A stretch of 64,000 bases of DNA from Calothrix sp. HK-06 (GCF_001904745.1 NZ_MRCD01000035.1:1-64000), one strand, 5' to 3'; shown: positions 1 to 9,086, counted from the first letter of the stretch. Notes: generated by a model from the sequence alone, not told the origin. Made by a program: numbers and translations.

Positions 1-633
1 CATACATTCTGTATGAAGAAATATCATCATTAGGCGCCCAAAGTCAACACCCTAGATTAAAACACTTTTATCAACCTCAGAGATGCTGATATTCATGACA
101 CGATGCTGTAACCCAGATAGCGGTGGTAGAAAACTGATGAACAACCAGCTATACAAGCTGTAGGAAAAGACCTAAAAAATGCTATTCCAAGCAACTAAGG
201 AAGCTGTATATGTTGCATTGCCAAGCGCTAAGTTGCTCCATTGAGTAACCATTGTAATACTGCGAGCTAAACCTATTAGGATTAGTCCCACCATATATTC
301 CGGATAATCGCGTAGAAAGAGTATAGCAAGTACAAACATCAATACTGGAGCAACAAGCAAGTTCAACAACAACGATGTCGCAAAAATCTTTTTGTTGCAG
401 AATACACTTCCTAACTCTTCATATTCCACCTTTACCAAAGATGAATACATCATCACGATTAAGCCGATAGCAATCGGTATATTAGTCGCTTCTACCTGAT
501 ATCTATAGACTAATTCTTCAGTGGGAAGAACAAAACTCAAACTAACCCCGATAACCATTGCTAAAACAATCCACAAGGTTAGATAGCGGTTGAGAACAGA
601 AAGTTGTTTAGAGATGGGCTTGATTTTCATCAA
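1..633 (-). pseudogene. acr3: acr3 arsenite efflux permease, copy 1, broken and cut by the window edge
   Basis: The minus-strand reading frame from the ATG at 633 gives the N-terminal half of an ACR3-family arsenite exporter: the opening LNRYLTLWIVLAMVIGV, then several hydrophobic helices. It stops at a TAG at 172-174. Reading through the stop, the same frame continues with typical ACR3 sequence (VFSYSLYSWLFISFLPPLSG, then DKSVLI) until a second stop near 52-54, so the TAG replaces a glutamine codon normal at this point. The Cys of the fourth helix, conserved and needed in ACR3 (usual ARC), is Ser here (GLARSITM). ACR3 proteins are normally about 350-400 residues. The remainder would lie left of the window. 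An ArsR-type operator sits upstream. A stop plus a lost key residue makes function very unlikely. Confidence 0.85.
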
Positions 634-738
634 TAATTCCTTTGTCTAAACAAGCATCCCAAGTATAAAACCAAACTGGTGATGTACCGAGTATTGACCT
701 TCTCTTGGTAAACTCGATCTAAAGTATACCTCTATCAT

Positions 739-754
739 TTCAAAAAAAATTGAT
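739..754 (-). promoter_or_regulatory. ArsR-type operator upstream of acr3 copy 1
   Basis: Read on the minus strand this is ATCAATTTTTTTTGAA, one base different from the sites before arsR1 and the second acr3 gene. The spaced TCAA/TTGA dyad and position before an arsenite gene suggest binding by the adjacent ArsR1. Binding is inferred. Confidence 0.6.
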
Positions 755-925
755 TTGTCAAGAACTTGAGCTAATCAATTCGATAGATATTGATGAATAA
801 TCAGGTGGCGTAATGGGCATCATGTAATATAGGAGTTAAGAACTAAATAATTAATTATTAACTCCAGGTTATACATTCAAAATCAACACTCAAAAAACTA
901 TTGGTGAAAAATGGCTCAAATAAAT

Positions 926-1972
926 CTAAAATTGCTTTTGCTTCTGTAATAGCTGTCCTATGGTTAAATCTAACTGCGCTTCTCCACCAAATACTGTTCC
1001 GACTTTGCCTTTATTTAGATGAACAACACCAATTTGATAAATTTCTTGAGGTAAAGATACATAACCAACTGAATCTGATACTTGTGGTGCCTTTTTTAGA
1101 TAGAAATTTACAAATTCGTAAACGTGGTGTTTTTGAGCAGTATATGGATTTACGTAGATGAACAAGGGGCGAGCTAGTGGTTTATACTTGTTTTGATGTA
1201 CGGCTTCTGGTGATGGTTCTACTGCTCCTTTACCATTGTCTACCCCTAAGACTTTTAATTTGCTTTTGTGTTCTTTGTAATATGCATAACCAAAGTAACC
1301 TAATGCGTTAGGGTCTTTACTTATGCCATCCGCTAATACTTCATCGTCTTCGCTTGCTGTATAGTCTTTACGGCTAGCTTTCGCTTTTCCTACAGTTGCT
1401 TCTGTAAAGTAGTCAAATGTACCAGATTTTTCTCCGGCGCCGAACAAGATAAGAGGTCTATCAGGCCAAGACGCACGTACTTGGTTCCAACGAGTGATTT
1501 TTCCTTCAGCCGCTGGTTCCCACATTTTCTTCAATTCTTCTACAGTAATATCTTTTGCCCAATCATTTTGAGGATTAACAACAACGGAAAGGGCATCAAA
1601 GGCTACGGGAATTTCTACATATTGAATATTATTGTTCTTGCAAGCTTCCATCTCTTTTGTGGAAATTGGTCGAGAAGCGTTGCTAATATCAGTTTGCCCA
1701 GCACAAAATTTTTCAAACCCACCGCTAGTACCAGAAATGTTAACTGATACCTGCGCTTTGGTGCTTGGATTTGCTTGATACTGTTTAGCAATTGCTTCAG
1801 TGATTGGAAATACGGTACTTGAACCATCAATTTTAATTGTAGGAACAATCTCCGAGTTACTGGCATTCGCCGTAGGTGCCGACTGAACTGATGTGGATGT
1901 TTGGGATGTGGTGCAACTTGCCAAAACCAACATCCCAACCGCAAGAGCCAATTTTTTCACAACTGCGTTCAT
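926..1972 (-). CDS. pstS: PstS, phosphate ABC transporter substrate-binding lipoprotein
   Basis: Periplasmic high-affinity phosphate-binding protein of the PstSCAB importer, 348 residues from the ATG at 1972; a GTG three codons upstream is possible, but the GGAG sequence fits the ATG better. The N-terminus is a lipoprotein signal ending in LVLASC, followed by a Ser/Thr-rich linker. The family's ligand-loop features are visible: [14 protein letters not shown] near residue 48, [12 protein letters not shown] near 80, and [13 protein letters not shown] near 178. No pstC, pstA or pstB lies in the window. It sits between arsR1 and acr3, in the same orientation, and has its own ArsR-like operator, so it is probably arsenic-responsive. 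PstS proteins beside ars genes may favour phosphate over arsenate, but that is inference. Confidence 0.93.
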   Translation of the reverse strand: MNAVVKKLALAVGMLVLASCTTSQTSTSVQSAPTANASNSEIVPTIKIDGSSTVFPITEAIAKQYQANPSTKAQVSVNISGTSGGFEKFCAGQTDISNASRPISTKEMEACKNNNIQYVEIPVAFDALSVVVNPQNDWAKDITVEELKKMWEPAAEGKITRWNQVRASWPDRPLILFGAGEKSGTFDYFTEATVGKAKASRKDYTASEDDEVLADGISKDPNALGYFGYAYYKEHKSKLKVLGVDNGKGAVEPSPEAVHQNKYKPLARPLFIYVNPYTAQKHHVYEFVNFYLKKAPQVSDSVGYVSLPQEIYQIGVVHLNKGKVGTVFGGEAQLDLTIGQLLQKQKQF

Positions 1973-2019
1973 TGACTTCACTCCAGTGGGTAGTTATATC
2001 AAAGGAATGAGTCCATCAT

Positions 2020-2035
2020 TTCAAAAAAACTTGAT
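2020..2035 (-). promoter_or_regulatory. ArsR-type operator upstream of pstS
   Basis: On the minus strand the site reads ATCAAGTTTTTTTGAA, matching the arsR1 and acr3 operators except for one internal base and the last base. It lies about 48 bp before the pstS ATG, within promoter range. Confidence 0.55.
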
Positions 2036-2101
2036 ATATGAAACGCAGTAGTGATACAAAAGCGCAAGTTAAATTAAATTTATTTGATATTTTAACAAAG
2101 A

Positions 2102-2413
2102 TTATTCGCAAGGTTGCGCTCTAAGTGTTCGTCCTGCCTGACTATATGTAGATAAGTGTTGCTCAATGACGCTAAATCCTGGCAGGTTCAAGCTGTAGTA
2201 AATCCAGCGTCCAGAGGGACGAGAGTTTACCAAGTTAGCTTCTTTAAGGATTTTGAGGTGGAAAGACAGCTTTGACTGAGCGACGGACAAGGCTTCTGAC
2301 AAGTCGCAAACACATAACTCTTGCTTCTTCAACAGTTCTAATACTTTTAGCCGAATTGGGTCACTCATTGCATGAAAGACTGCTGCAACATCAGGGTCTA
2401 CTAAAGTTGACAT
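2102..2413 (-). CDS. arsR: ArsR1, arsenite-responsive ArsR/SmtB-family repressor
   Basis: A 103-residue winged-helix repressor that should leave its operator when arsenite binds. The metal-site motif ELCVCDL (two Cys in the DNA-recognition region, residues about 32-38) is the classical ArsR signature. It is followed by the recognition helix ([20 protein letters not shown]) and the wing (GRWIYYSL). It is full length for the family. The start at 2413 is followed upstream by an ATCAA-N6-TTGAT dyad that probably mediates autoregulation. It is the first gene of the minus-strand arsR1, pstS, acr3 series, each with its own copy of the operator. It closely resembles ArsR3 at 4953-5282. Confidence 0.93.
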   Translation of the reverse strand: MSTLVDPDVAAVFHAMSDPIRLKVLELLKKQELCVCDLSEALSVAQSKLSFHLKILKEANLVNSRPSGRWIYYSLNLPGFSVIEQHLSTYSQAGRTLRAQPCE

Positions 2414-2419
2414 TTTTCC

Positions 2420-2435
2420 ATCAATTTTTTTTGAT
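2420..2435 (-). promoter_or_regulatory. ArsR1 operator before arsR1
   Basis: ATCAATTTTTTTTGAT is a dyad of ATCAA and TTGAT with a 6-bp spacer. The identical 16-mer occurs at 3869-3884 before the other acr3 gene, and near-copies precede pstS and acr3 copy 1. Its immediate upstream position suggests autoregulation. Confidence 0.65.
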
Positions 2436-2541
2436 TAGTTTTTTTCATTCTATTTGATTGTTGTGCTGCTTGCCCACTCAAATTAAATTTTTCTGCTTAG
2501 AGGTTATGATTTGTAAACTATGTTGACTTTTAACCCTTTAA

Positions 2542-2557
2542 ATCGTATATTGACGAT
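2542..2557 (+). promoter_or_regulatory. Operator of the second ArsR (before arsR2)
   Basis: ATCGTATATTGACGAT is an inverted repeat ATCGT-N6-ACGAT ending 5 bp before the arsR2 ATG. An almost identical site precedes arsM. Its sequence differs from the ArsR1 sites, so the two regulators probably have separate targets. Confidence 0.65.
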
Positions 2558-2562
2558 TAACG

Positions 2563-2886
2563 ATGAAAACCAAACCTCGCAAAGTGAATCCACAAGTAAA
2601 GACAAACTCTCTTCCATCGCTCCAAGATCAGCAACTGGCAAAACTTGCTACTGCTTTAGGTCATCCTGCTCGTGTTGCGATTGTACGATTTTTAAAGGAG
2701 CGCAAATGTTGCATCTGCGGTGAAATTGTTGAAGTGTTGCCACTAGCACAAAGCACTGTATCACAGCATTTGAAGATACTTAAAGAGGCTGGCTGGATAA
2801 AAGGAGAAGTTGATGGACCAAGAATCTGCTATCGATTGAACCCGTTCACACTGGAGCAATTTAAGAAACTTATTGAGACACTATAA
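2563..2886 (+). CDS. arsR: ArsR2, ArsR-family repressor with CCxC motif
   Basis: A 107-residue winged-helix repressor of a different ArsR branch from ArsR1. The DNA-binding core reads [20 protein letters not shown], with wing GPRICYRL. Instead of the ELCVCDL site, it has [13 protein letters not shown] at about residues 45-57, a Cys-rich site in the equivalent helix that could hold trivalent arsenic. It lies 67 bp before arsM in the same direction, and both genes carry the ATCGT-N6-ACGAT dyad. It is therefore most likely an autoregulator and the repressor of arsM. Confidence 0.9.
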   Translation: MKTKPRKVNPQVKTNSLPSLQDQQLAKLATALGHPARVAIVRFLKERKCCICGEIVEVLPLAQSTVSQHLKILKEAGWIKGEVDGPRICYRLNPFTLEQFKKLIETL

Positions 2887-2903
2887 AATTTTTTGTACTT
2901 TTC

Positions 2904-2919
2904 ATCGTATATCGACGAT
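2904..2919 (+). promoter_or_regulatory. Operator of the second ArsR (before arsM)
   Basis: ATCGTATATCGACGAT, an inverted repeat differing from the site before arsR2 at one spacer base. It lies 34 bp upstream of the arsM ATG. Confidence 0.65.
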
Positions 2920-2953
2920 AAACAATTTAATGGTTCAAACCATAGGAGAATAT

Positions 2954-3793
2954 ATGACATCACACGAGCAAGACAACATACGCGAACTTGTACGTCACGA
3001 ATATGGAGAAGCCGCACGAACGGTTTTGAATCGTGGCAGCAGTGGTTGTTGTGGTAGTGGCGCCGATATAACAGCACATTTGAATGGTAGCAGCATTGTG
3101 ACTGAGAATTTGTATGATGAAGCTGAAAAGTCTTCACTACCAGAAGCGGCAGTGTTAGCTTCATTGGGCTGTGGGAATCCGACTGCTCTAGCAGAATTAA
3201 AACCAGGTGAAGTTGTACTTGATTTAGGTTCAGGTGGTGGTATTGATGTGCTACTTTCTGCTAAACGTGTTGGAAATACAGGTTTTGCTTATGGGTTGGA
3301 TATGACAGACGAAATGCTGGCTTTGGCAGAACAAAATAAAAAAGAAGCCAGTATTGAAAATGTGCGCTTTTTAAAAGGTTATATTGAGGATATTCCGTTA
3401 CCTGATAACAGCGTTGATGTAGTCATTTCTAATTGCGTAATTAACCTCTCAGCGGATAAAGATAAAGTATTGTCAGAAGTATTTCGCGTTCTCAAGCCAG
3501 GTGGACGCTTTGCAGTCTCCGATGTAGTTGTCGATGGGGAATTACCAGATCAAGTGCGGCAAGACATGAAAGCTTTTGTAGGATGTGTAGCTGGAGCATT
3601 GTCGGCACAAGAATATCATAATAAACTTGAGTGTGCGGGTTTCATCAATATTTCTCTAGAACCAACACGACGTTATACGTTTGCTGATTTAGAAACTACT
3701 TCGTGTTTATGTGCGGGTGTCGAAATGTCTCGTGACCAGAAGATAGAGCTTGATGCCCGTATTATGAGTGCTTTTGTCCGCGCGACCAAATAA
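2954..3793 (+). CDS. arsM: ArsM, arsenite S-adenosylmethionine methyltransferase
   Basis: Cytoplasmic enzyme that methylates arsenite with S-adenosylmethionine and glutathione or thioredoxin, producing methylated or volatile arsenic. The start at 2954 follows an AGGAGA ribosome site and gives 279 residues. The SAM-binding motif VLDLGSGGGIDVLLSAK is near residue 83. Arsenic-binding cysteines are visible: the SSGCCGSGAD pair near residue 29 and, inferred as the As(III) ligands, Cys in LGCGN, SNCVINLS near residue 155 and FVGCVAGALS near 205. An ArsR2-type operator lies upstream. With both acr3 exporters broken, this appears to be the only intact arsenite-detoxifying enzyme in the window. Confidence 0.95.
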   Translation: MTSHEQDNIRELVRHEYGEAARTVLNRGSSGCCGSGADITAHLNGSSIVTENLYDEAEKSSLPEAAVLASLGCGNPTALAELKPGEVVLDLGSGGGIDVLLSAKRVGNTGFAYGLDMTDEMLALAEQNKKEASIENVRFLKGYIEDIPLPDNSVDVVISNCVINLSADKDKVLSEVFRVLKPGGRFAVSDVVVDGELPDQVRQDMKAFVGCVAGALSAQEYHNKLECAGFINISLEPTRRYTFADLETTSCLCAGVEMSRDQKIELDARIMSAFVRATK

Positions 3794-3868
3794 ACTAACC
3801 TCATATTTATCCAGCAGTAGGATTACCTGAAGCTGTTGGATAAATATGTTCAACGTTTATTTAATTTA

Positions 3869-3884
3869 ATCAATTTTTTTTGAT
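3869..3884 (+). promoter_or_regulatory. ArsR1-type operator before acr3 copy 2
   Basis: ATCAATTTTTTTTGAT, identical over 16 bp to the arsR1 operator at 2420-2435. It lies about 90 bp before the acr3 copy 2 ATG. Confidence 0.65.
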
Positions 3885-3974
3885 ATATTGAGGAATATGC
3901 ACTATCATGGTGTATATGTATCAAGTTTTGTTGAAATGATGGGTACATATAACTTGTGTTACGGAGCAAGGTAA

Positions 3975-4876
3975 ATGAGTGCAAACAATCCGCAAGCAAG
4001 AACCGCTGTACGAGCAGGCAGTAATTTAAGTTTTTTTGAAAAGTACCTAACTGTTTGGGTATTTTTCTGCATATTAGCAGGTATTTTATTAGGGAGATTA
4101 TTTCCAGGGGTGGCGGTAGCGCTTGATGCAATGAGTGTGTATCAAGTATCAATACCGATTGCAATATGCTTGTTTTTCATGATGTACCCCATTATGGTCA
4201 AGATTGACTTTACCCAAGCTGCAAATGCAATTCGGGCGCCAAAAGCTGTGATTCTGACTTTGGTTGTGAACTGGTTGATTAAACCATTCACGATGGTCGC
4301 GTTTGCTCAGTTTTTCTTGGGATGGTTATTTCGCCCTTTAATTGCAGGTACAGAGATAATTCGCGGTAGCGAGGTGCCAATATTCAATTCTTATATAGCT
4401 GGCACTATCTTGTTAGGCATTGCTCCTTGTACAGCAATGGTGCTGATGTGGGGATATCTTTGCTACGGCAACCAAGGACACACTTTAGTAATGGTGGCTG
4501 TTAATTCCTTGGCAATGCTGTTTTTATATGCGCCGTTAGGAAGGTGGTTGCTGGCAGCAAATGATTTGATTGTACCTTGGCAAACAATTGTTCTAACCCG
4601 TTACATATTTTATTAATTGCTGTGCCGCTATTTATCCAAACGAATTTTATTTTTCTAATTGGTTATGTAGCAGCTTTGAAAATGAATATAACTTATGAGG
4701 ACGCGGCGCCTGCTGCGTTAATCGGGGCAAGCAATCACTTTGAAGTCGCTATTGCTACCGCTGTAATGTTGTTCGGTTTAAATTCAGGTGCCGCATTAGC
4801 AACAGTAGTAGGAGTTTTAATCGAAGTGCCAGTAATGTTAATGTTGGTTGAGTTTTGCAAAAAAACCGCAGCTTAG
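3975..4876 (+). pseudogene. acr3: acr3 arsenite efflux permease, copy 2, with an internal deletion and frameshift
   Basis: The gene starts at 3975 after a GGAG-type ribosome site and reads as a good ACR3 through the essential Cys (GIAPCTAMVLMWGYL) up to VPWQTIVL near 4592. The frame then runs out at the TAA at 4614-4616. In another frame, starting near 4599, the C-terminal third resumes with [30 protein letters not shown] and a normal end at 4876. Family knowledge says roughly 60-70 residues (about two membrane helices and a loop) should lie between these parts, so about 200 bp are gone and the frame is shifted. Translation cannot give a working transporter. This copy is otherwise well conserved, so the loss looks recent. 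Confidence 0.88.
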
Positions 4877-4952
4877 TTCCCACGAGAACCAGAAAAAGCC
4901 ACATTACTAGACCCACGATGCATTAAACCTTTTTAACGGGGGTTTTGAGAAA

Positions 4953-5282
4953 TTATTCTGTATCAGAACAGGGACGGGCTGGTAATATTGGACTAAAGCG
5001 GCGAAACTCTGCTAGATATTGCTCTAAGACCACTAACTGAGGCAGATTTAGACTGTAGTAAATCCAACGCCCTTGTTGCCGTGCCCGAACTAAACCTGCT
5101 TCTTTCATTGTTTTGAGATGAAAAGATAGTTTAGACTGAGTTACGCCCAAACTGTCGCACAAGTCACACACGCATAGCTCTTGGGAACGTAATAATTCCA
5201 AAACTTGAAACCGCAAAGGGTCAGACAGTGCATGAAAGCCAGCAATAATGATATCAGGAGTGTAGGTGTTAGTTGCAGTCAT
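4953..5282 (-). CDS. arsR: ArsR3, ArsR/SmtB-family repressor, ArsR1 paralog
   Basis: A 109-residue winged-helix repressor from the ATG at 5282; a TTG immediately before it is unlikely. It has the arsenite-site motif ELCVCDL and the recognition helix GVTQSKLSFHLKTMKEAGLV, with wing GRWIYYSL, and closely resembles ArsR1. It ends in PARPCSDTE, and ArsR1 has a matching RAQPCE ending, so a C-terminal Cys may be an additional ligand. It converges on the 3' end of acr3 copy 2. I do not see a perfect ATCAA-type dyad before it, so its target is uncertain. Confidence 0.9.
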   Translation of the reverse strand: MTATNTYTPDIIIAGFHALSDPLRFQVLELLRSQELCVCDLCDSLGVTQSKLSFHLKTMKEAGLVRARQQGRWIYYSLNLPQLVVLEQYLAEFRRFSPILPARPCSDTE

Positions 5283-5402
5283 CAAGTTTTATTAATATTA
5301 CCTCTATACTAACCATACTAAGTTTTATTTATGAATAAATCCACTTGAAGTGTCACAGCTTTAACAAAAGTCGCTATCAAGACGCTGATTGGAGGCGCTA
5401 AT

Positions 5403-5834
5403 ATGGAAGTTAATGAACTTTTATACCTGTACACAAACGGAGAGCGTAACTTTACTAGAGTATATCTACCAGAGGTTAACCTGTGTAGGGCTAACCTAAT
5501 TGGTATTGACTTTAGCGGCGCCACTCTATCTGGAGCTAAATTCTATAAAGCCAACTTGAGCGAGGCTGACTTTTTGTGTGCTGATTTGTGTTGGGCATTC
5601 CTACGACAGGTAAATTTAACAAGAGCCAATCTTAAATACACAGACCTTTGTAATACTGACCTCAAAATGGCTATCTTGTACCGGGCAAATTTATATCGAG
5701 CAAACTTGTCTGGAGCAGATTTATCCGCAGCAAATCTTACCGAAGCTAACCTGAGTTGTGCGAAACTGCACGGGACAATCCTAGATGGAGCAAATTTAAC
5801 TGGAGCTATTATGCCTGATAGTACAACAAATTAA
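5403..5834 (+). CDS. Pentapeptide-repeat protein
   Basis: A 143-residue protein built almost entirely of A(N/D)LXX pentapeptides (for example RANLSGADLSAANLTEANLS), which fold as a right-handed quadrilateral beta-helix. No signal peptide or other domain is present, so it is probably cytoplasmic. Translation follows a GGAGG-type ribosome site. Its stop overlaps the stop of the convergent ATPase gene by 4 bp. Such proteins are abundant in cyanobacteria and mostly of unknown role. The metal context gives no clear hint. Confidence 0.9.
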   Translation: MEVNELLYLYTNGERNFTRVYLPEVNLCRANLIGIDFSGATLSGAKFYKANLSEADFLCADLCWAFLRQVNLTRANLKYTDLCNTDLKMAILYRANLYRANLSGADLSAANLTEANLSCAKLHGTILDGANLTGAIMPDSTTN

Positions 5835-8410
5835 TACTGATTTCCAAACTTATCATTCTTAACCTTAAAGAGTCGCATTCCATTTGCGGTAACAAGTAGA
5901 GAGCTTCCGGTATCAGCCAAGACTGCAACTGCTAACCCAACAAAACCAAAAGTACCCAACAATAAAAATAACCCTTTAATAACAAGCGAAAATACAACGT
6001 TTTGTTGAATTACAGATACTGTGCGACGACTTAATTCAACAGCGTAAGGAAGCTTTCTTAAGTCACTTCCCGCAAGCACTACATCAGCAGTTTCCAACGC
6101 TATATCAATCGTACCGAGTGCAAAACTAATATCGGCAGCAGCTAACGCAGGAGCATCATTTATACCATCACCAACCATTCCCACAACTCCGGTACGTCGT
6201 AGCTGTTGGATTTCATTTAATTTGTCTTGCGGTAGAAGTTCCGCGCGATATTCGTTAATTCCTACAGATTGAGCAATAAGTTTCGCTACTGCATTTCTGT
6301 CTCCTGTTAGCATCACCAAATTTTTTAGCCCAACTCGTTTGAGTTGTCGTAATGCTTCACTTGCTTCTAATCTTAGCCCGTCAGCCAATGCAATGGCACC
6401 TAAAAATTCCTTATCATTTCCTACTAACACAGCAGTTTGTCCAAGGGCTTCAATTTTAATTAATATAGATTCGGCTTCACCTGAAATTGGAATACCAACT
6501 TCTTTAAAGAGACGACGATTACCTACTACATAAATTCGTTCTCCCAAGTTTGCCCAAATACCTTGTCCTGTAAATGACTTAAAGTTATCGGGTGTCGCTA
6601 GATCCATCCCTCTATTTTTTGCCTCTGTGACTATTGCTTTTGCTAAAGGATGTTCAGATTGCACTTCCAACGATGCAGCAATTAACAGCACCATCTCCGC
6701 ACTAATTTTCTCAGTGTTATAAATTCCTTGGACAATTGGCAATCCCCGTGTAATTGTACCAGTTTTATCAAATGCAAGAGTCTGCAACCGTCCGGCTGTT
6801 TCTAGCGCATGACCACCTTTAAATAACACGCCTAAACGAGTTGCGGCGCCGATTGCACTGACAATAGAAACTGGTGTAGAAATTACTAATGAACATGGGC
6901 AAGCAATAACTAACATCACCAACGCCCGATAAACCCAAACATTGAACGATTGGGCAAATGCCAAGGGTGGAATCAAAGCAATGGCTAACGCAATTAAAAT
7001 AACAATCGGTGTATAAATTGTTGCAAATTTATCTACCCATTGTTGTGAAGGCGCCCGACTTTCTTGTGCTTCTTCGACTAAATGAATAATTTTTGCTACC
7101 GTAGTATCGCTTGCTGTATGAGTAACTTTGACTTCTAAAAATCCAGTTTGATTCATTGTTCCCGCGTAGACTGTATCGCCAATCTCTTTATCTTCAGGAA
7201 TTGATTCTCCAGTAATTGGGGATTGGTCAACTGCACTGCTACCAGAAACAACCAACCCATCTAATGCAATGCGCTGTCCTGGTCGAATTGTAATAACTTC
7301 ATTAATTTGAACGCTTTCAATATTGACTGTTTCTTCTCTACCATCACGTTTGACAGTCGCGCTTTGCGGCGTTAAGTCCATTAGTGCGCGAATTGCGTTG
7401 CGGGTGCGACCAATACTAAACAGTTGTAATGTACTGCCCAAGGAAAATAAAAACACCACTAAAGCTGCTTCAAACCAGTCTCCGAGAATAATGGCGCCGA
7501 TAACCGAAATACTCATCAGCAAATTCATATCAGCACGCCGTAAACGTAATTCAAACAAACCCGCACGTGCTACAGGATAACCGGCAACAATGATTCCAAC
7601 GCCATAAAACGCGCGCGCTATCCAAATTGGTAATGCTAGTTTTTGAGCAATGAAACCTAAAACTAATCCAACTCCCGCCAGTATTACACTTTGCCCGCGA
7701 CGATTATGAAGAAAGAATTGCCAGTTTGTTGCCTGAAGTTGTGTAGGTTTAAGATTTTTGTGAGGATAGTTATGTTCGTGATGGCTATGATGATGAGAAT
7801 TGATATCAACACATTGCTCAACCGTATAACCTAAATGCTTAATCCGCTCGCAAATCGTTTCTTCCTGAATTAACTGCGGTTCGTAGGATAATTGTAGTCG
7901 TTCAGTGGCAAAGCTAACCGATACATCCAAAACACCCGCAAGTTGCTGCAAACCAGCTTCTACAGTTTTTGCACAACTTCCGCAGTCCATTCCATGAATC
8001 TTTGCACTAAAAGTTTTTGCCCCAACTACATTGACTCGATTATGTCCGTTGTCATGGTCGCAAGCTTCGTGTTGATGCTTGTGGTCATAATGTTCGTGGT
8101 TATGGTCGCAGCAAGCATCACTATGAGCGTGTTCATGCTTCTGGTCATGAACATCAGAATGTACATCCTTATCAACTATATTACTCTGCTCAACCGTAAA
8201 GCCCAAGGCTTTAATCCGGTTAAAAATAGCTTCTTGGCTAACTTTACCAGAGTCATAGGAAACCTTGACTTTTTCTGTAGCAAAGCTCACAGAAGCGGAT
8301 GCGACTCCGTCCAATTGCTGCAAACCGACTTCTATAGTTTTCGCGCAGCTTCCGCAGTCCATGCCAGTGACCCGAAATTGTTGGGATTTAAGGGAAGGTG
8401 TTTGACTCAT
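5831..8410 (-). CDS. P1B-type heavy-metal ATPase (Zn/Cd/Pb class) with two HMA domains
   Basis: Membrane pump exporting soft divalent metals, 859 residues from the ATG at 8410; a TTG 14 codons upstream is also open. Two HMA domains each carry GMDCGSC (near residues 15 and 143) and are separated by a His/Cys-rich stretch (DQKHEHAHSDACCDHNHEHY and further). A second His cluster (HHHSHHEH) precedes the membrane part. The translocation motif is CPC (VIACPCSLVIS), the phosphorylation motif DKTGTIT, then SEHPLAKAI and GDGINDAPAL. These features fit the P1B-2 class (ZntA/CadA, cyanobacterial AztA). It is divergent from the SmtB/AztR-type regulator, with a shared operator between them. Zn, Cd or Pb preference cannot be fixed by sequence alone. 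Confidence 0.92.
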   Translation of the reverse strand: MSQTPSLKSQQFRVTGMDCGSCAKTIEVGLQQLDGVASASVSFATEKVKVSYDSGKVSQEAIFNRIKALGFTVEQSNIVDKDVHSDVHDQKHEHAHSDACCDHNHEHYDHKHQHEACDHDNGHNRVNVVGAKTFSAKIHGMDCGSCAKTVEAGLQQLAGVLDVSVSFATERLQLSYEPQLIQEETICERIKHLGYTVEQCVDINSHHHSHHEHNYPHKNLKPTQLQATNWQFFLHNRRGQSVILAGVGLVLGFIAQKLALPIWIARAFYGVGIIVAGYPVARAGLFELRLRRADMNLLMSISVIGAIILGDWFEAALVVFLFSLGSTLQLFSIGRTRNAIRALMDLTPQSATVKRDGREETVNIESVQINEVITIRPGQRIALDGLVVSGSSAVDQSPITGESIPEDKEIGDTVYAGTMNQTGFLEVKVTHTASDTTVAKIIHLVEEAQESRAPSQQWVDKFATIYTPIVILIALAIALIPPLAFAQSFNVWVYRALVMLVIACPCSLVISTPVSIVSAIGAATRLGVLFKGGHALETAGRLQTLAFDKTGTITRGLPIVQGIYNTEKISAEMVLLIAASLEVQSEHPLAKAIVTEAKNRGMDLATPDNFKSFTGQGIWANLGERIYVVGNRRLFKEVGIPISGEAESILIKIEALGQTAVLVGNDKEFLGAIALADGLRLEASEALRQLKRVGLKNLVMLTGDRNAVAKLIAQSVGINEYRAELLPQDKLNEIQQLRRTGVVGMVGDGINDAPALAAADISFALGTIDIALETADVVLAGSDLRKLPYAVELSRRTVSVIQQNVVFSLVIKGLFLLLGTFGFVGLAVAVLADTGSSLLVTANGMRLFKVKNDKFGNQY

Positions 8411-8467
8411 TGGTTTTTGAGAAATTTTGACAAAAAGATGTTCACTTACCAAGACTTTATCACAAAA

Positions 8468-8485
8468 GTTGAATAACTATTCAAC
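8468..8485. promoter_or_regulatory. SmtB/AztR-type operator
   Basis: GTTGAATAACTATTCAAC has perfect 8-bp arms around a 2-bp centre, the layout of SmtB-family operators. It lies between the divergent ATPase and regulator genes and can control both. Confidence 0.75.
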
Positions 8486-8550
8486 TATTACATTTGTTTA
8501 TCAAAGATGATATAATATAGAGTAATAATCATTCTTTTAAACTAAGTCCA

Positions 8551-8970
8551 GTGGTGAAAAAAGCTGTTTCTAAGAAAAACGTAGACAAGTATCAAAACGA
8601 TGGCGCCCCCTTTGAACGGTTACAATGCGATGAGCATTTAGTGCATCTTGATAATATACGTGCATCAATGCCAAAGCTTTTGCCTGTAGATAAAGCGCAA
8701 CAGATGGCAGAGGTTTTTGCAGTGCTGGCAGATCCAAGTCGCTTACGATTAGTCTCTGCTCTAGCTTCACAAGAATTGTGCGTCTGCGATTTAGCTGCGT
8801 TGACCAAGATGAGGGAATCTGCGGTTTGTCATCAACTGCGTTTATTTAAAGTGATGCGTTTGGTTAAATATCGCCGTGAAGGAAGAAAAATTTATTATAG
8901 TTTAGCGGGTAGTACGATTTTTAATCTTTACAGCGTTTTGGCAGAGGATTTAAAAGACTCACAAGCCTAA
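8551..8970 (+). CDS. SmtB/AztR-type ArsR-family metal-sensing repressor
   Basis: A 139-residue repressor starting at a GTG (8551). An N-terminal arm with FERLQCDEHLVHLDN supplies a Cys and two His. The alpha3 motif ELCVCDL is present, as are recognition helix MRESAVCHQLRLFKVMRLV and wing GRKIYYSL. Together the arm and ELCVCDL form the alpha3N site typical of Cd/Pb/Zn sensors. The C-terminal helix (STIFNLYSVLAEDLK) lacks the His/Asp/Glu ligands of the alpha5 zinc site of SmtB, so it resembles Anabaena AztR rather than SmtB. It should repress the divergent ATPase, and perhaps the second ATPase gene at 16692-18665, whose upstream region carries a related dyad. Confidence 0.88.
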   Translation: MVKKAVSKKNVDKYQNDGAPFERLQCDEHLVHLDNIRASMPKLLPVDKAQQMAEVFAVLADPSRLRLVSALASQELCVCDLAALTKMRESAVCHQLRLFKVMRLVKYRREGRKIYYSLAGSTIFNLYSVLAEDLKDSQA

Positions 8971-9032
8971 TTTTTGATAGGTTTTTAGGATGATTAAAGT
9001 TGCTACTGCACCTGGTGATTACTCGAACGTTC

Positions 9033-9086
9033 CAACTCCTGGTCTTACCAGGAGACGGGGTCTTCTACAGGTTCGACCAGGAGTTG
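9033..9086. repeat. Inverted repeat
   Basis: CAACTCCTGGTC at 9033-9044 is matched by GACCAGGAGTTG at 9075-9086. A competing inner hairpin uses CTCCTGGT/ACCAGGAG at 9036-9054. There is no T-run. It is a possible small repeat element or a transcription-stop structure after the regulator gene. Confidence 0.5.

Noticed and set aside
901-1161. Plus-strand open frame
   Set aside because: It lies antisense to pstS and has no family resemblance or ribosome site.
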